A stretch of 64,000 nt of DNA from Peptococcaceae bacterium UBA4068 (lineage in GTDB: Bacteria; Bacillota; Dehalobacteriia; UBA4068), in assembly GCA_002382665.1 (NCBI GenBank), contig DFZA01000009.1, forward strand, positions 437,308 through 501,307, in the 5' to 3' direction. A program made the translations under genes and the position numbers. Under the pieces are notes generated by a model. That model was given only the letters and a program-made list of their open reading frames with translations, searched no databases and was not told the origin of the DNA. The number at the start of each line of letters is the position of its first letter. Within the stretch, counting starts at the first letter, position 1. Positions 50,865 to 60,866 of the stretch are shown piece by piece.

Positions 50865-52076
50865 ATGAAAACCAGTAAGCCGCTGAAAATTATACTTGTG
50901 ATAATTGCCGCATTGGCAATAGTGGCTTTATTTGGTCCTTTAAATAATTTTTGGGCGCGGATGACTAACAATCAGACTGAGCAGAGCGAGAACGAGCAGC
51001 CCAATACTAGCCAACAGACCGAACCGCAGCAAACAAATCAACAGACTACGGATAATAGCAATCAAACGCCAACTGATAGGGCGCAGCAAATATTAAACTC
51101 CATGAGCCTCGAAGAAAAAGTCGGGCAGATGTTTATCGTCCGCTGCCCCAAAGAAAACGCTGTTACTGACGTCTCCAAATATCACCTTGGCGGCTATATC
51201 CTTTTTAGCCGCGATTTTAAGGGTAAGACCCGCGCTCAGGTGAAAGCTACTATTCAAAGCTACCAGGACGCCGCGCCTATTGATATGCTGGTCAGCGTCG
51301 ATGAGGAAGGCGGCAGCATCAACCGCATCAGCCTTTACAAGCAATTTCGCGCCGTCCCCTTCTGGTCGTCGCAGGACTTATATGCCGAAGGCGGTTGGGA
51401 TCTGATTGTCAGCGACAGCAAAGAAAAAGCGGATTTGCTCAAATCGCTTGGCATTAATCTCAACCTGGCGCCGGTCTGCGATGTCGCCCGCGCCAAAACA
51501 GATTATATCTATGCCCGCAGCTTCGGCACCGACGCCAACCTGACATGCGAATATGTAACTAAGATTGTTACCACCATGAATCAGGAAAAGATCGGCTGCG
51601 TATTAAAGCATTTTCCCGGATACGGCAATAATGTCGATACCCATACCGGCATTGCCCACGATAACCGCGACTATCAGACATTTGTCAGATGTGATTTTCT
51701 GCCCTTTACGGCCGGTATCGAGGCGGGAGCTGGTGCAGTGCTGGTATCGCATAATATCGTGGCTTGCATGGACGCTGATAAACCGGCTTCGCTGTCGCCT
51801 AAAGTGCATCAAATACTCCGCCAGCAGCTGGGATTTACCGGCGTAATCATCTCCGACGACCTTTATATGGATGCTATCAAACAATATACCGGCGAAACCC
51901 AAGCGGCGGTGTTAGCGGTAGAGGCCGGGAACGACCTGGTCTGCTGCACCGATTACCAGACGCAGATACCCTCAGTAATTGCTGCGGTCAAGGATGAAAC
52001 AATTTCCGAGGATACTATCGATCAGGCAGTATTACGAATATTGAATTGGAAACTGGAGCTTGGTATTATTGATTAA
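50865..52076 (+). CDS. nagZ: glycoside hydrolase family 3 beta-N-acetylhexosaminidase (NagZ-like)
   Basis: 403 residues. An N-terminal membrane anchor (8-26), a Gln/Thr/Asn-rich linker (35-75), and a GH3 domain: LEEKVGQMFIVR, LKHFPGYGNNVDTHTG (Asp-His acid-base pair of NagZ enzymes, though the usual FPGHG is FPGYG) and the nucleophile Asp in VIISDDLYMDAI. Acts outside the cell on peptidoglycan amino sugars, unlike the cytoplasmic E. coli NagZ. Ends with a terminator. ATG with GGGAG 7 bases upstream. Confidence 0.9.
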   Translation: MKTSKPLKIILVIIAALAIVALFGPLNNFWARMTNNQTEQSENEQPNTSQQTEPQQTNQQTTDNSNQTPTDRAQQILNSMSLEEKVGQMFIVRCPKENAVTDVSKYHLGGYILFSRDFKGKTRAQVKATIQSYQDAAPIDMLVSVDEEGGSINRISLYKQFRAVPFWSSQDLYAEGGWDLIVSDSKEKADLLKSLGINLNLAPVCDVARAKTDYIYARSFGTDANLTCEYVTKIVTTMNQEKIGCVLKHFPGYGNNVDTHTGIAHDNRDYQTFVRCDFLPFTAGIEAGAGAVLVSHNIVACMDADKPASLSPKVHQILRQQLGFTGVIISDDLYMDAIKQYTGETQAAVLAVEAGNDLVCCTDYQTQIPSVIAAVKDETISEDTIDQAVLRILNWKLELGIID

Positions 52077-52172
52077 AGATCGAAAACCCGCTTCCGCTTA
52101 TCTCTACTGATATTATACAAATCAAGTTTGATCGACAAATAAATTCATTATATATAAATTATATAAAAAATG

Positions 52173-52199
52173 GAGCAGGATTACGCTGCTCTTTTTTTT
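52173..52199 (+). terminator. intrinsic terminator after the GH3 gene
   Basis: GAGCAG and CTGCTC pair around a short loop and are followed by eight T (52192-52199). It lies about 100 bases past the stop. Confidence 0.82.
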
Positions 52200-52289
52200 A
52201 TTTATGCCTGCCAATATTTGAATAATAATTTAAAAATGGGAAAAATTACTACTATTATCTTTTTTTAAGGGAGAGTAAGCAATTCAATT

Positions 52290-55200
52290 ATGGATCAAAC
52301 GTATAAAGATTACGCGAATAACTACCGTCTCGGTATAGATGTCGGTTCAACCACAATTAAGCTGGCATTACTAGATCAGCAAGATCGGCTGCTTTACAGC
52401 AAATACTGTCGGCACCATACCGATTTGCAAATGACATTGGCAGGTCTTTTTTATGAACTATACGAATCCCGGGGCAACCTTAATGTTACGGCCGCTATCA
52501 CAGGTTCAGGCGGCATCGCCTTAGCCGAAAAGCTTGATCTGCCGTTTGTTCAGGAAGTTATTGCCGGCAGCACAGCGGTTGAACGCTTTATCCCGGACGT
52601 TAAAGTCATTATCGAATTAGGCGGCGAGGATGCCAAAGTCACTTTTCTCGATCATGGCCGCGATCAACGTATGAATGGGATTTGCGCCGGCGGGACCGGC
52701 GCTTTTATTGACCAGATGGCGATCCTCTTAAAAACAGACTCCGCCGGCCTTGACAAACTGGCCGAACAGCATAGCGTTATTTATCCGATTGCCGCCAGAT
52801 GCGGCGTATTTGCTAAAACCGATATTCAGGCGCTGCTCAATCAGGGGGCAAAAAAAGAGGATATCGCCGCCTCAATCTTTCAGGCTATCGTCAATCAGAC
52901 GATCGGCGGTCTGGCCGCCGGACGAAAAATATGCGGTAAGGTGGGCTTGCTTGGCGGGCCGCTGCACTTTTTACCGCAACTGAGGCTGAGATTTCAAGAA
53001 AGTCTTGGACTTACCGACGATATGGTGGCGACGCCGGATAACGCCGAAGTTTATATTGCCATCGGCGCGGCTCTCACGGCCAATCAAACCGCACAAAATA
53101 CAACGCTAAAAGAATTGCTGGGACTAATCAATAAAAGTGGCAATGATAGCTTATATAAAACAAACGTATTGCCGCCGCTGTTTGCCGACCGGCACTCCTA
53201 TGATGAATTTGTGCAGCGGCACAGTCAGCACAAAGTCGTAAAAAAAGAACTTGACTTATATAAAGGTAACTGTTATCTGGGACTTGACATCGGCTCGACA
53301 ACCGGCAAGGCCGCACTGATTGATGATCACGGCAGCCTGCTCTATTCCTGTTATCAAAGCAATGAGGGCAGCCCGTTGTTCAGCGCCGTAAAAATACTGG
53401 GGCAGGTATATGATCACTTACCCAAAGGCGCCGTAATCAGCTACGCGGGGGTTACCGGTTACGGTGAGGACTTAATTAAAACAGCTTTTAACTGCGATAT
53501 CGGTGAAGTTGAAACAGTGGCTCATCTGACCGCCGCCGACCATTTCTTGCCCGATGTGGATACGATCATCGATATTGGCGGACAGGATATGAAATACCTG
53601 AAAATTGACAACGGCGTTATCGACCAAGTAGTGTTAAACGAAGCCTGCTCCTCCGGCTGCGGTTCGTTTATAGAAGCATTCGCCAAGTCAATGGCTATGA
53701 CAGTAGAGGACTTTGCCGCCCACGCGGTAACTGCAGCCTCCCCGGTTGATCTTGGCTCACGCTGTACAGTATTTATGAATTCTAAAGTCAAGCAGGCGCA
53801 AAAAGAAGGAGTACCAATCGGCGATATTTCCGCCGGGCTCAGCTATTCGGTAATTAAAAACGCCCTCTATAAAGTCATCAGATTAAGAAACGCTGATGAA
53901 TTAGGCGACAAAATTATTGTTCAGGGCGGGACATTCTTAAACGACGCGATCTTACGCTGTTTTGAGCTAATTACAGGCAGACAGGTAGTACGTCCCGATA
54001 TTGCCGGTTTGATGGGGGCATATGGCGCGGCTTTGCTGGCCAAAAAAGCTTGGCGGCAAGGAGCAAAAAGCTCTTTGATCTCACAAAACCAACTGGTAAA
54101 TTTCAGTGCAGATTCCCGTATATCCCGTTGTCAGAAATGCGCCAATAATTGTTTGCTGACGATCAATTTATTTGACAACGGTAAAAAATATATTTCCGGT
54201 AACCGCTGTGAAAACGGCATCGGCGAAGTTTCGGTTAAAAAAACTGCCAATCTTTATCGCTACAAATTGGACAGGCTTTTTGACTATCAGCCTTTGACCG
54301 AGGAACAGGCGCCCCGGGGTACCATCGGTATACCCAGAGTATTGAATATCTACGAAAACTATCCGTTTTGGTTCAGATTTTTTACCACGCTTGGGTTTAG
54401 CGTTGTATTGTCGCCTATTTCCACCCGTGATCTTTATGAGCTTGGCATGGATACGATTTCTTCGGATACGGCCTGTTATCCCGCAAAAATGGTCAACGGA
54501 CATATCATATCGTTGATTAATCAAGGAGTAAAACGAATTTTTTATCCCTGTATCCCTAAAGAAAGAAAGGAAATAATGGCTGCCGATAATTATCATAATT
54601 GTCCGATGGTTATCGCCTATGCCGAAGTAATTAAATCTAATATTGACGCTCTTACTGACAATCAGGTAAAGTTCCATCACCCATTTTTGCCTTATAACAA
54701 TAAGAAACGCCTGACTATGCGTTTGCATGAAGAATTTGCGCCGGATGGAATCAGCTTCGAGGAAATTGTTGAGGCGGTAGAACTGGCCTGGCAGGAGGAT
54801 CTGCAATATAAATCCGATATCCGCCGCAAGGGAGCAGAAGTTCTGCGCCAATTGCACGCCAATGACGGTTATGGCATCGTTTTATCAGGCAGGCCGTATC
54901 ATCTTGATCCGGAAGTAAATCACGGCATTGATCATCTTTTAACATCTTTGGGTTTTGCTGTTCTTACCGAAGACGCCGTGGCTCACCTCGGCCATGTGGA
55001 GCGTCCACTGAGAGTATTGGATCAGTGGATGTATCATTCACGTCTTTATGAGGCCGCTGATTTTGTTGCTAAAAGCGACCGGTTAGAATTAGTACAACTT
55101 AATTCATTCGGTTGCGGCCCCGACTCGATAGCCGCCGAACAAGCCCAGGAAATACTGCGTCGACACGGTAAATTTAATACTGTCATCAAAATAGACGAAA

Positions 55201-56531
55201 TCAGCAACCTCGGCGCGGTCAAAATCCGCTTAAGATCACTGCAAGCAGCTATAGCGGCAAGGAACAATCACCATCAACAGCAATTATTCGATCTCGTCGA
55301 ACAGCCTGTAATGAACATTATTGACACAACTAATATTAACAATTACAAAATACTGGCGCCGCAAATGTCACCCATCCACTTTGAACTGATCGAAGCGGCG
55401 GCGCGCTCCGAAGGGTTCCAGGTAGATATACTGCCCACTGTGGAAAAAGAAGACATTGAGTTAGGCTTAAAATATGTCAATAACGACTCCTGTTATCCGT
55501 CAATAATTGTTATCGGCCAGATATTAAGAGCATTGCAATCCGATAAATATGATATTGATCATACGATCTTGATTATGCCCCAGACCGGCGGCCCTTGCCG
55601 CGCCAGCAATTATGTGGCTTTGTTAAGAAAAGCTTTGAGCGCGACAGGTTTTGGCAATATTCCCATCATATCTTTTAATATATCCAAACTAGAAAAGAAC
55701 CCTAAATTACAGTTCGCCCCCTTATTAATCAAAAAGGGGCTGATGGCGGCTGTTTACGGCGACCTGCTGATGAAAGTACTCTATCACACACGCCCCTATG
55801 AATTGCACAAAGGTTCGACCAATCAACTGTACGATCAGTGGATGGCCAGATGCAAAGAGCAACTTAGCGAAGGCAACCGCCAGCAATTCCGCCGCAATCT
55901 CGGCCAGATAATCAGCGACTTTGAGCAAATACCGATATCGGACGAGAAAAAACCCCGCGTTGGTCTGGTGGGCGAAATTATGGTCAAATATCATCCGACT
56001 GCCAATAATAATTTAGTTGATTTGATCGAAGACCTGGGTGCGGAAATGGTAGTACCGGGGCTGGTGGACTTTTTCTTTTATTGCGCATCCAGCGGTAAAT
56101 CCAACCATCGCTATCTCGACGGCAGCATAGCCAGAAGGATTTTTGGCAATCTGACCATAAAATTTGTTGATGGTTATTATAAAGATATGCGTAAAGCGCT
56201 GAAAAACAGCCAAAAGTACAGCACTCCTCTGACTATAAATGAAATGGCTAAAAAGGCCGCACCTTTTGTTTCTATCTGCAACCGCTCCGGCGAGGGCTGG
56301 CTGCTGATTGCGGAAATAATCGAATTGATCGAGGATGGGGCCAACAATATTATCTGTATGCAGCCGTTTGCTTGCCTGCCCAATCATATCTGCGGCCGCG
56401 GCATGGTCAAACCGATCAAAGAAGCATATCCTGAGGCCAATATACTGACCGTTGACTATGATTCCGGCGCCAGCGAAGTTAACCAGATCAACCGCATCAA
56501 ACTAATGTTAAGCAGCAGCTTCAGCGTATAA
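52290..56531 (+). CDS. giant 2-hydroxyacyl-CoA dehydratase activase/dehydratase-like protein
   Basis: 1413 residues. Two BadF/HgdC-type ATPase domains in tandem: GIDVGSTTIKLALLD with NGICAGGTGAFID (Cys about 132) and AARCGVFAKTD (about 171), then GLDIGSTTGKAALID (about 331) with NEACSSGCGSFIE and SRCTVFMNSK. A DUF2229-like region (CQKCANNCLLTI; GIPRVLNIYENYPFWF) and an HgdB-like C-terminal half follow. Characterised activases are one-domain, Fe-S ATPases that inject electrons into dehydratases. Such long fusions are common in anaerobic Bacillota with unknown substrate. Single gene between terminators; ATG has GGGAGAG about 15 bases upstream. Confidence 0.92.
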   Translation: MDQTYKDYANNYRLGIDVGSTTIKLALLDQQDRLLYSKYCRHHTDLQMTLAGLFYELYESRGNLNVTAAITGSGGIALAEKLDLPFVQEVIAGSTAVERFIPDVKVIIELGGEDAKVTFLDHGRDQRMNGICAGGTGAFIDQMAILLKTDSAGLDKLAEQHSVIYPIAARCGVFAKTDIQALLNQGAKKEDIAASIFQAIVNQTIGGLAAGRKICGKVGLLGGPLHFLPQLRLRFQESLGLTDDMVATPDNAEVYIAIGAALTANQTAQNTTLKELLGLINKSGNDSLYKTNVLPPLFADRHSYDEFVQRHSQHKVVKKELDLYKGNCYLGLDIGSTTGKAALIDDHGSLLYSCYQSNEGSPLFSAVKILGQVYDHLPKGAVISYAGVTGYGEDLIKTAFNCDIGEVETVAHLTAADHFLPDVDTIIDIGGQDMKYLKIDNGVIDQVVLNEACSSGCGSFIEAFAKSMAMTVEDFAAHAVTAASPVDLGSRCTVFMNSKVKQAQKEGVPIGDISAGLSYSVIKNALYKVIRLRNADELGDKIIVQGGTFLNDAILRCFELITGRQVVRPDIAGLMGAYGAALLAKKAWRQGAKSSLISQNQLVNFSADSRISRCQKCANNCLLTINLFDNGKKYISGNRCENGIGEVSVKKTANLYRYKLDRLFDYQPLTEEQAPRGTIGIPRVLNIYENYPFWFRFFTTLGFSVVLSPISTRDLYELGMDTISSDTACYPAKMVNGHIISLINQGVKRIFYPCIPKERKEIMAADNYHNCPMVIAYAEVIKSNIDALTDNQVKFHHPFLPYNNKKRLTMRLHEEFAPDGISFEEIVEAVELAWQEDLQYKSDIRRKGAEVLRQLHANDGYGIVLSGRPYHLDPEVNHGIDHLLTSLGFAVLTEDAVAHLGHVERPLRVLDQWMYHSRLYEAADFVAKSDRLELVQLNSFGCGPDSIAAEQAQEILRRHGKFNTVIKIDEISNLGAVKIRLRSLQAAIAARNNHHQQQLFDLVEQPVMNIIDTTNINNYKILAPQMSPIHFELIEAAARSEGFQVDILPTVEKEDIELGLKYVNNDSCYPSIIVIGQILRALQSDKYDIDHTILIMPQTGGPCRASNYVALLRKALSATGFGNIPIISFNISKLEKNPKLQFAPLLIKKGLMAAVYGDLLMKVLYHTRPYELHKGSTNQLYDQWMARCKEQLSEGNRQQFRRNLGQIISDFEQIPISDEKKPRVGLVGEIMVKYHPTANNNLVDLIEDLGAEMVVPGLVDFFFYCASSGKSNHRYLDGSIARRIFGNLTIKFVDGYYKDMRKALKNSQKYSTPLTINEMAKKAAPFVSICNRSGEGWLLIAEIIELIEDGANNIICMQPFACLPNHICGRGMVKPIKEAYPEANILTVDYDSGASEVNQINRIKLMLSSSFSV

Positions 56532-56550
56532 ACAATCTTAAAACACAAGA

Positions 56551-56577
56551 AAGCCGCACCATACTGGTGCGGCTTTT
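56551..56577. terminator. terminator between converging activase and bceB
   Basis: AAGCCGCACCA and TGGTGCGGCTT form an 11-bp stem with a 3-base loop, followed on plus by TTACTTATTG. It also lies 13 bases beyond the bceB stop on the minus strand, where TTCTTGTG follows. Confidence 0.82.
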
Positions 56578-56589
56578 ACTTATTGTATT

Positions 56590-58320
56590 TTAGCTAACTA
56601 TTCTGTAATAAACCTTGGCGGTAAACATATAGACCAGACAGTAAATTATGGCAAACACCAGTATGGTAACGCCGGTGCAACTAATAAACAACGATATATC
56701 GGTAAGGCTAAGCACTGCCAATAGCTTGGTGATAATTTTGAAGGCAAAAGCAATGTGGATGACTGCCACAATCAACGGCAAGAAGAACACGGTTAATATC
56801 TGACTGCGCACGGTAGCTTTTGTTTCCGCACGGCTCATACCCACCTTCTTCATGATTTCAAAGCGCTGCTTGTCGTCATAACCTTCCGATATCTGTTTAT
56901 AATAAATAATCAGTACCGTTGCCAGCAAGAACAAAAGACCGAGGAACATGCCAAGGAAGAGAAACCCGCCGTAAGCAGAGTAAATATTGCCCGCCATCAG
57001 GCTGCGCGTCTCTGACTCATAAGTATCGTATTGACCAGCCAATTCCGTAGTCAGACGGGTTCTAATCGCATCAAGCAGTTGTGACGGCGCGCCGTCGCTG
57101 CCGGGCAGATTGAAACCAAGATAAGCATTGGGCGGATAATCCTGACCATTATCGCCGGGAATCTCGCCGGTCAAGGCTTCAGCCATTTTATTGCCGATAA
57201 ATAAGCTTCTGTTCCAATCGTCCTCCTCTTGATAGTATTGGAAACTGACCATGTCATAGGCATCAAGACCCGATTTGGCAACTTCTTCTTTGACGATAGT
57301 TGACATCTGTTGGTAGGCTTGATCCTGACATTCATACAAGTAGATCTGCACGTTGCGTGGATATATCAGGTTGAGAGCATCTTCCACGCCGATATACATG
57401 CAAACAGATGTTGATACCATCACCAGTACCATCGTGCAAAGGATGCAGATGCTGGCCAAACCGGCGGCGTTTTGCTTCATGCGGTAGAGCATACCGGAAA
57501 CCGCGCTGAAATGGCGGGGTTGATAGTAGTATTTTTTATTGCGGCGCAGCATTTTCAACCAAGCGATACTGCCGGCTGTAAACAGGCAATATGTACCGAT
57601 GATAACCAGTATAACTGCAATAAAAAACATGCCAATAGCTGCAATAGGCGATTTGATGTACAAGGCCAGAAAGTATCCTCCGCCCAACGTCAGTATACCG
57701 ATTACCACCAGCGGCCACTTGGTTTTTGGCTCCCGTTCACCGTGGTTGCCACCGTATAGCAGCTCAATCGGCTTGGAAAGTTTGATCTGAAAAAGGTTGA
57801 ACAGCAGTATCAATAAGAAGATGGCGCAAAACAGTACCAAAGTCATTTGGATAGCTTGCAAACTGATATTAAACCCCAGCGTTACCTTAAAATCAACTAG
57901 GCGCAGAAGCAGCATAAACACCAGTTTGGAAAAGAGAATGCCGCCCAGCAGCCCGCCGGCCAGGCTGATGACAGTAACATAGACCGTCTCAAAAAACAAA
58001 ACTTTAGCGATATGGCGCTTGCCCATGCCGAGAATATTGTAGAGCCCCAGTTCCTTTTTACGGCGTTTGATCAGAAAGCTGTTGGTGTAAAAGAGAATAA
58101 TAGTTGCAAATATGCCGATGACAACAGTGCCGAATCCCATCATCGCCGATATCGTCCCGGCGCCCTGCATATCTTGTAATCCGGGATTGGAGGCAATAAA
58201 CGACATGATGTAAAACATGGCCACCGTAGCAACACAGGTCAGCAGATACGGCAGATAGAATCTGCTGTTTTTGCGGATATTGCTGACAGCCAGTTTCGGG
58301 TAGAAACCGCTTTTACCCAT
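56590..58320 (-). CDS. bceB: ABC transporter permease, BceB-like FtsX family
   Basis: 576 residues, about ten membrane spans with a large external loop between spans 7 and 8 (about 320-450). The N-terminal FYPKLAVSNIRKNSRFYLPYLLT and FLIKRRKKELGLYNILGMGKRHI segments are typical of BceB-type permeases, which sense and remove peptide antibiotics acting on the lipid II cycle together with a BceS kinase. The start at ATG 58318-58320 overlaps the ATPase gene by 8 bases. The external loop differs between systems, so the peptide sensed cannot be given. Confidence 0.9.
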   Translation of the reverse strand: MGKSGFYPKLAVSNIRKNSRFYLPYLLTCVATVAMFYIMSFIASNPGLQDMQGAGTISAMMGFGTVVIGIFATIILFYTNSFLIKRRKKELGLYNILGMGKRHIAKVLFFETVYVTVISLAGGLLGGILFSKLVFMLLLRLVDFKVTLGFNISLQAIQMTLVLFCAIFLLILLFNLFQIKLSKPIELLYGGNHGEREPKTKWPLVVIGILTLGGGYFLALYIKSPIAAIGMFFIAVILVIIGTYCLFTAGSIAWLKMLRRNKKYYYQPRHFSAVSGMLYRMKQNAAGLASICILCTMVLVMVSTSVCMYIGVEDALNLIYPRNVQIYLYECQDQAYQQMSTIVKEEVAKSGLDAYDMVSFQYYQEEDDWNRSLFIGNKMAEALTGEIPGDNGQDYPPNAYLGFNLPGSDGAPSQLLDAIRTRLTTELAGQYDTYESETRSLMAGNIYSAYGGFLFLGMFLGLLFLLATVLIIYYKQISEGYDDKQRFEIMKKVGMSRAETKATVRSQILTVFFLPLIVAVIHIAFAFKIITKLLAVLSLTDISLFISCTGVTILVFAIIYCLVYMFTAKVYYRIVS

Positions 58321-59080
58321 GATGCTCACCACCTGTTGCGATAACAGTCAGCGTATCAGAAATTTTTTGATACATCTGCTCCTGAGTCTGTGATGCCTTG
58401 TATATTTGGTGGAATACCTCGCCGTCACGCAAAAACAATACCCGTTGGGCATGGCTGGCGGCTTTAACGCTGTGGGTAACCAAAAGAATAGTCTGCCCCG
58501 CCGCGTTAATCTCGTCAAACAGACGCAGTAACCCGTCCGAGGCATGGGAATCCAAGGCGCCGGTCGGCTCATCGGCCAAAACCAACTGCGGTTTGGTGAT
58601 CAGCGCCCGGGCTACTGCCGTGCGCTGTTTCTGCCCGCCGGAAACCTCATAAGGAAACTTGTTCAAAATATCGCAAATACCTAACTGTTGTACAATCGGC
58701 TGCAACCGCTGTTTCATATCGTCATAGTTTTTACCTGCCAATACTAGCGGCAGATAAATATTATCTTCGATCGAAAAATTGTCGAGTAAATTGAAATCTT
58801 GAAAGACAAAGCCGAGATTATCGCGGCGAAAAGCGGATATCTGCTGCTCGCTGATCGTCATAATACTTTTGCCGGACAATACCACCTCGCCGCTGGTGGG
58901 CTTGTCGAGCGAAGCGAGAATATTCAGCAACGTCGTCTTACCGGAGCCCGATTCGCCCATAATGGCGATATATTCTCCCTGCTCCACCGAAAACGAGACA
59001 TTGGTTAGCGCCTGCACCTTATTGCCGCCGAAGCGGGTGCTATAAATTTTCTTAATATTTTTTACTTCCAGTAATGTCAT
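58313..59080 (-). CDS. bceA: ABC transporter ATP-binding protein, BceA-like
   Basis: 255 residues. Walker A GESGSGKTTLLN, Q-loop FVFQDFNLLDNFSIEDN, signature VSGGQKQRTAVARAL, Walker B LVLADEPTGALD and H-loop LLVTHSVKAAS are all intact. Lipoprotein/antimicrobial-peptide exporter (MacB/LolD) class. I start at ATG 59078-59080 because GGAGG lies 8 bases upstream. Forms a complex with the permease. Confidence 0.94.
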   Translation of the reverse strand: MTLLEVKNIKKIYSTRFGGNKVQALTNVSFSVEQGEYIAIMGESGSGKTTLLNILASLDKPTSGEVVLSGKSIMTISEQQISAFRRDNLGFVFQDFNLLDNFSIEDNIYLPLVLAGKNYDDMKQRLQPIVQQLGICDILNKFPYEVSGGQKQRTAVARALITKPQLVLADEPTGALDSHASDGLLRLFDEINAAGQTILLVTHSVKAASHAQRVLFLRDGEVFHQIYKASQTQEQMYQKISDTLTVIATGGEHHG

Positions 59081-59112
59081 TGATCCAACCTCCAATAGCA
59101 TTTTACAGCTAA

Positions 59113-59187
59113 ATCATAACAAAAGGCCGCCATGCCTGCCATAACTTTGGCTTACATTTCGGCCCGCTAACTTACATTATTGTCACA
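59113..59187 (-). promoter_or_regulatory. bceAB promoter with BceR-type boxes
   Basis: On the minus strand TGTGACAATAATGTAAG (59171-59187) resembles the BceR/PsdR operator (TGTGAC-N4-TGTAA type half sites), and a second ATGTAAG copy lies at 59151-59157. A TATGAT -10 element is at 59113-59118. The region sits between bceS and bceA, so the exporter genes can be induced separately from the regulator genes. Confidence 0.6.
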
Positions 59188-59209
59188 TTTGATTTGCTCC
59201 TATATATTA

Positions 59210-60190
59210 CTACTCAACCGTTAAAGCAACCGTATCCAAGCCGATCGTTACTTTGGTGCCTTTGCCAACCTCTGACTTTAATGTAATAGTATGACCGAGC
59301 TTATCGAGAATCCTTTTCGTTAAATACAGTCCGATACCGGTTGATTTTTTATCGGAACGGCCATTGTAGCCGGTAAAACCTTTTTCAAAGACGCGCGGTA
59401 AATCCTCGGCTCGTATACCGATACCGCTATCCTCAATAATCAAAGTATTGCCTTGGGTATAAATAGCAATGCTACCGGCGGCGGTATATTTCAAAGCATT
59501 GGACAGGATTTGCTCAATAACATAGGTCAGCCACTTTTCGTCGCTTAAGACGGTGATGCCACTGGGCTGGAAGTTAAGTTTGATTTTCTTCAATATAAAC
59601 ATTTGGGCGTATTTACGCACCGCCTGACGCACTATCTCATCGAGCTGATAATTTCTTAAAATAAAATCGTTACTGGTACTTTCGATGCGCAAATATTGCA
59701 GTACCATCTCCACATACTGCTCTATCTTAAATAATTCGACCAACAGCTCGGCATTTTGCCGGTTTTCATTAGACTGTAAAAGCAGCTTGATGGCGGCAAT
59801 CGGTGTTTTGATCTGGTGCGCCCAGAGCGTATAATAATCGACCAATTCGCTTTTATCGTTATCCGCCGCCGACTCAATACGCGTTTTTTGATCATAAAGA
59901 ATACGGATCAACTGCTGATAGTCCTGGTCCAATAATCCCTGGGGCTGAGGTAATTCATCCAGCCCCATAGTTATGCGGGAAAATAGCGACGTTAGCATGC
60001 GATGGCGCTGGACATGCCGCCAAAAGCCGAACAAAAATAAAATTATGCCAATAAAGAAGCAAAGTACGGTTGCATAAACAACCGCGTCAAGAGGCAGCCG
60101 GTAGAGGTAAAACACCAGAGCAAAAATGGCCGTAAACGCACAAAGCAATATGATGATTTTATAGTGCCTCTTGAGATATGCTAATAACAT
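59210..60190 (-). CDS. bceS: BceS-like intramembrane-sensing histidine kinase
   Basis: 326 residues. Two closely spaced membrane spans (about 10-28 and 38-56) with almost no external loop, the architecture of kinases that are driven by their BceAB transporter. The phosphorylated His is in WAHQIKTPIAAIK, the N box in EQILSNALKYTAAGS, and the G boxes in EDSGIGI and TGIGLYL. Follows bceR after 4 bases and precedes the bceAB promoter. Confidence 0.93.
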   Translation of the reverse strand: MLLAYLKRHYKIIILLCAFTAIFALVFYLYRLPLDAVVYATVLCFFIGIILFLFGFWRHVQRHRMLTSLFSRITMGLDELPQPQGLLDQDYQQLIRILYDQKTRIESAADNDKSELVDYYTLWAHQIKTPIAAIKLLLQSNENRQNAELLVELFKIEQYVEMVLQYLRIESTSNDFILRNYQLDEIVRQAVRKYAQMFILKKIKLNFQPSGITVLSDEKWLTYVIEQILSNALKYTAAGSIAIYTQGNTLIIEDSGIGIRAEDLPRVFEKGFTGYNGRSDKKSTGIGLYLTKRILDKLGHTITLKSEVGKGTKVTIGLDTVALTVE

Positions 60191-60194
60191 TTTT

Positions 60195-60866
60195 TCACCC
60201 CACCAGATAACCGAGGCCCTTTTTGGTTGTGATAAAATCCGTCAGCCCCACTGATTCCAGTTTGCGGCGCAGGCGTGTAACGTTAACGGTCAAAGTGTTT
60301 TCATCAACAAAGCTGTCGCTTTGCCACAGACGGGTCATGATCGCCTCACGGCTGACAATGCTGCCCTTGTTCTCCATCAGCAACTGCAGTATTTTACATT
60401 CGTTTTTGCTCAGTTCTATCTTCTGATTTTCATAGCTTAACGTAGCATCGGCGATATTTAACACCGCTCCGCCGCACTCCAAAAGTTGTGTTGCGCCGCC
60501 AAAATCGTAAGTGCGGCGCAGCAATGCCTGTACTTTAGCAGTAAGCACGGATAAATCAAACGGTTTGGCAATAAAATCGTCTCCGCCCATATTGATAGCC
60601 ATGACGATATTGATATTGTCGGAAGTGGAGGAAATGAAAATAACAGGCACTTTTGACACCTGGCGGATCTGACTGCACCAATAATAGCCGTTAAAAAACG
60701 GCAAAGAGATGTCGAGCAACACCAATTGCGGGTCAAAATCGACGAATTCAGCCATAACATTACTAAAATCCTCAACGCATTTGGCCTCGCAACCCCAGGT
60801 AGATATATGCTTTTTAATCGTTTCGGCAATAATGCCGTCATCCTCAATGATCAAAATCCGATGCAT
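60195..60866 (-). CDS. bceR: response regulator, OmpR/PhoB family, BceR-like
   Basis: 223 residues. The receiver domain has the acidic pair EDD, phospho-Asp in LVLLDISLPFFNGYYWC and Lys in DDFIAKPFD. The C-terminal winged helix reads NECKILQLLMENKGSIVSREAIMTRLWQSDSFVDENTLTVNVTRLRRKL (split). It activates the bceAB genes in the family. A TTGTTT-18-TATACT promoter at 60917-60946 would start the bceRS transcript. Confidence 0.94.
   Translation of the reverse strand: MHRILIIEDDGIIAETIKKHISTWGCEAKCVEDFSNVMAEFVDFDPQLVLLDISLPFFNGYYWCSQIRQVSKVPVIFISSTSDNINIVMAINMGGDDFIAKPFDLSVLTAKVQALLRRTYDFGGATQLLECGGAVLNIADATLSYENQKIELSKNECKILQLLMENKGSIVSREAIMTRLWQSDSFVDENTLTVNVTRLRRKLESVGLTDFITTKKGLGYLVG

Noticed and set aside
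54168..54857. 229-codon minus-strand frame opposite the activase fusion
   Set aside because: Entirely inside a certain gene, no ribosome site, hydrophobic and basic residue pattern typical of antisense frames.
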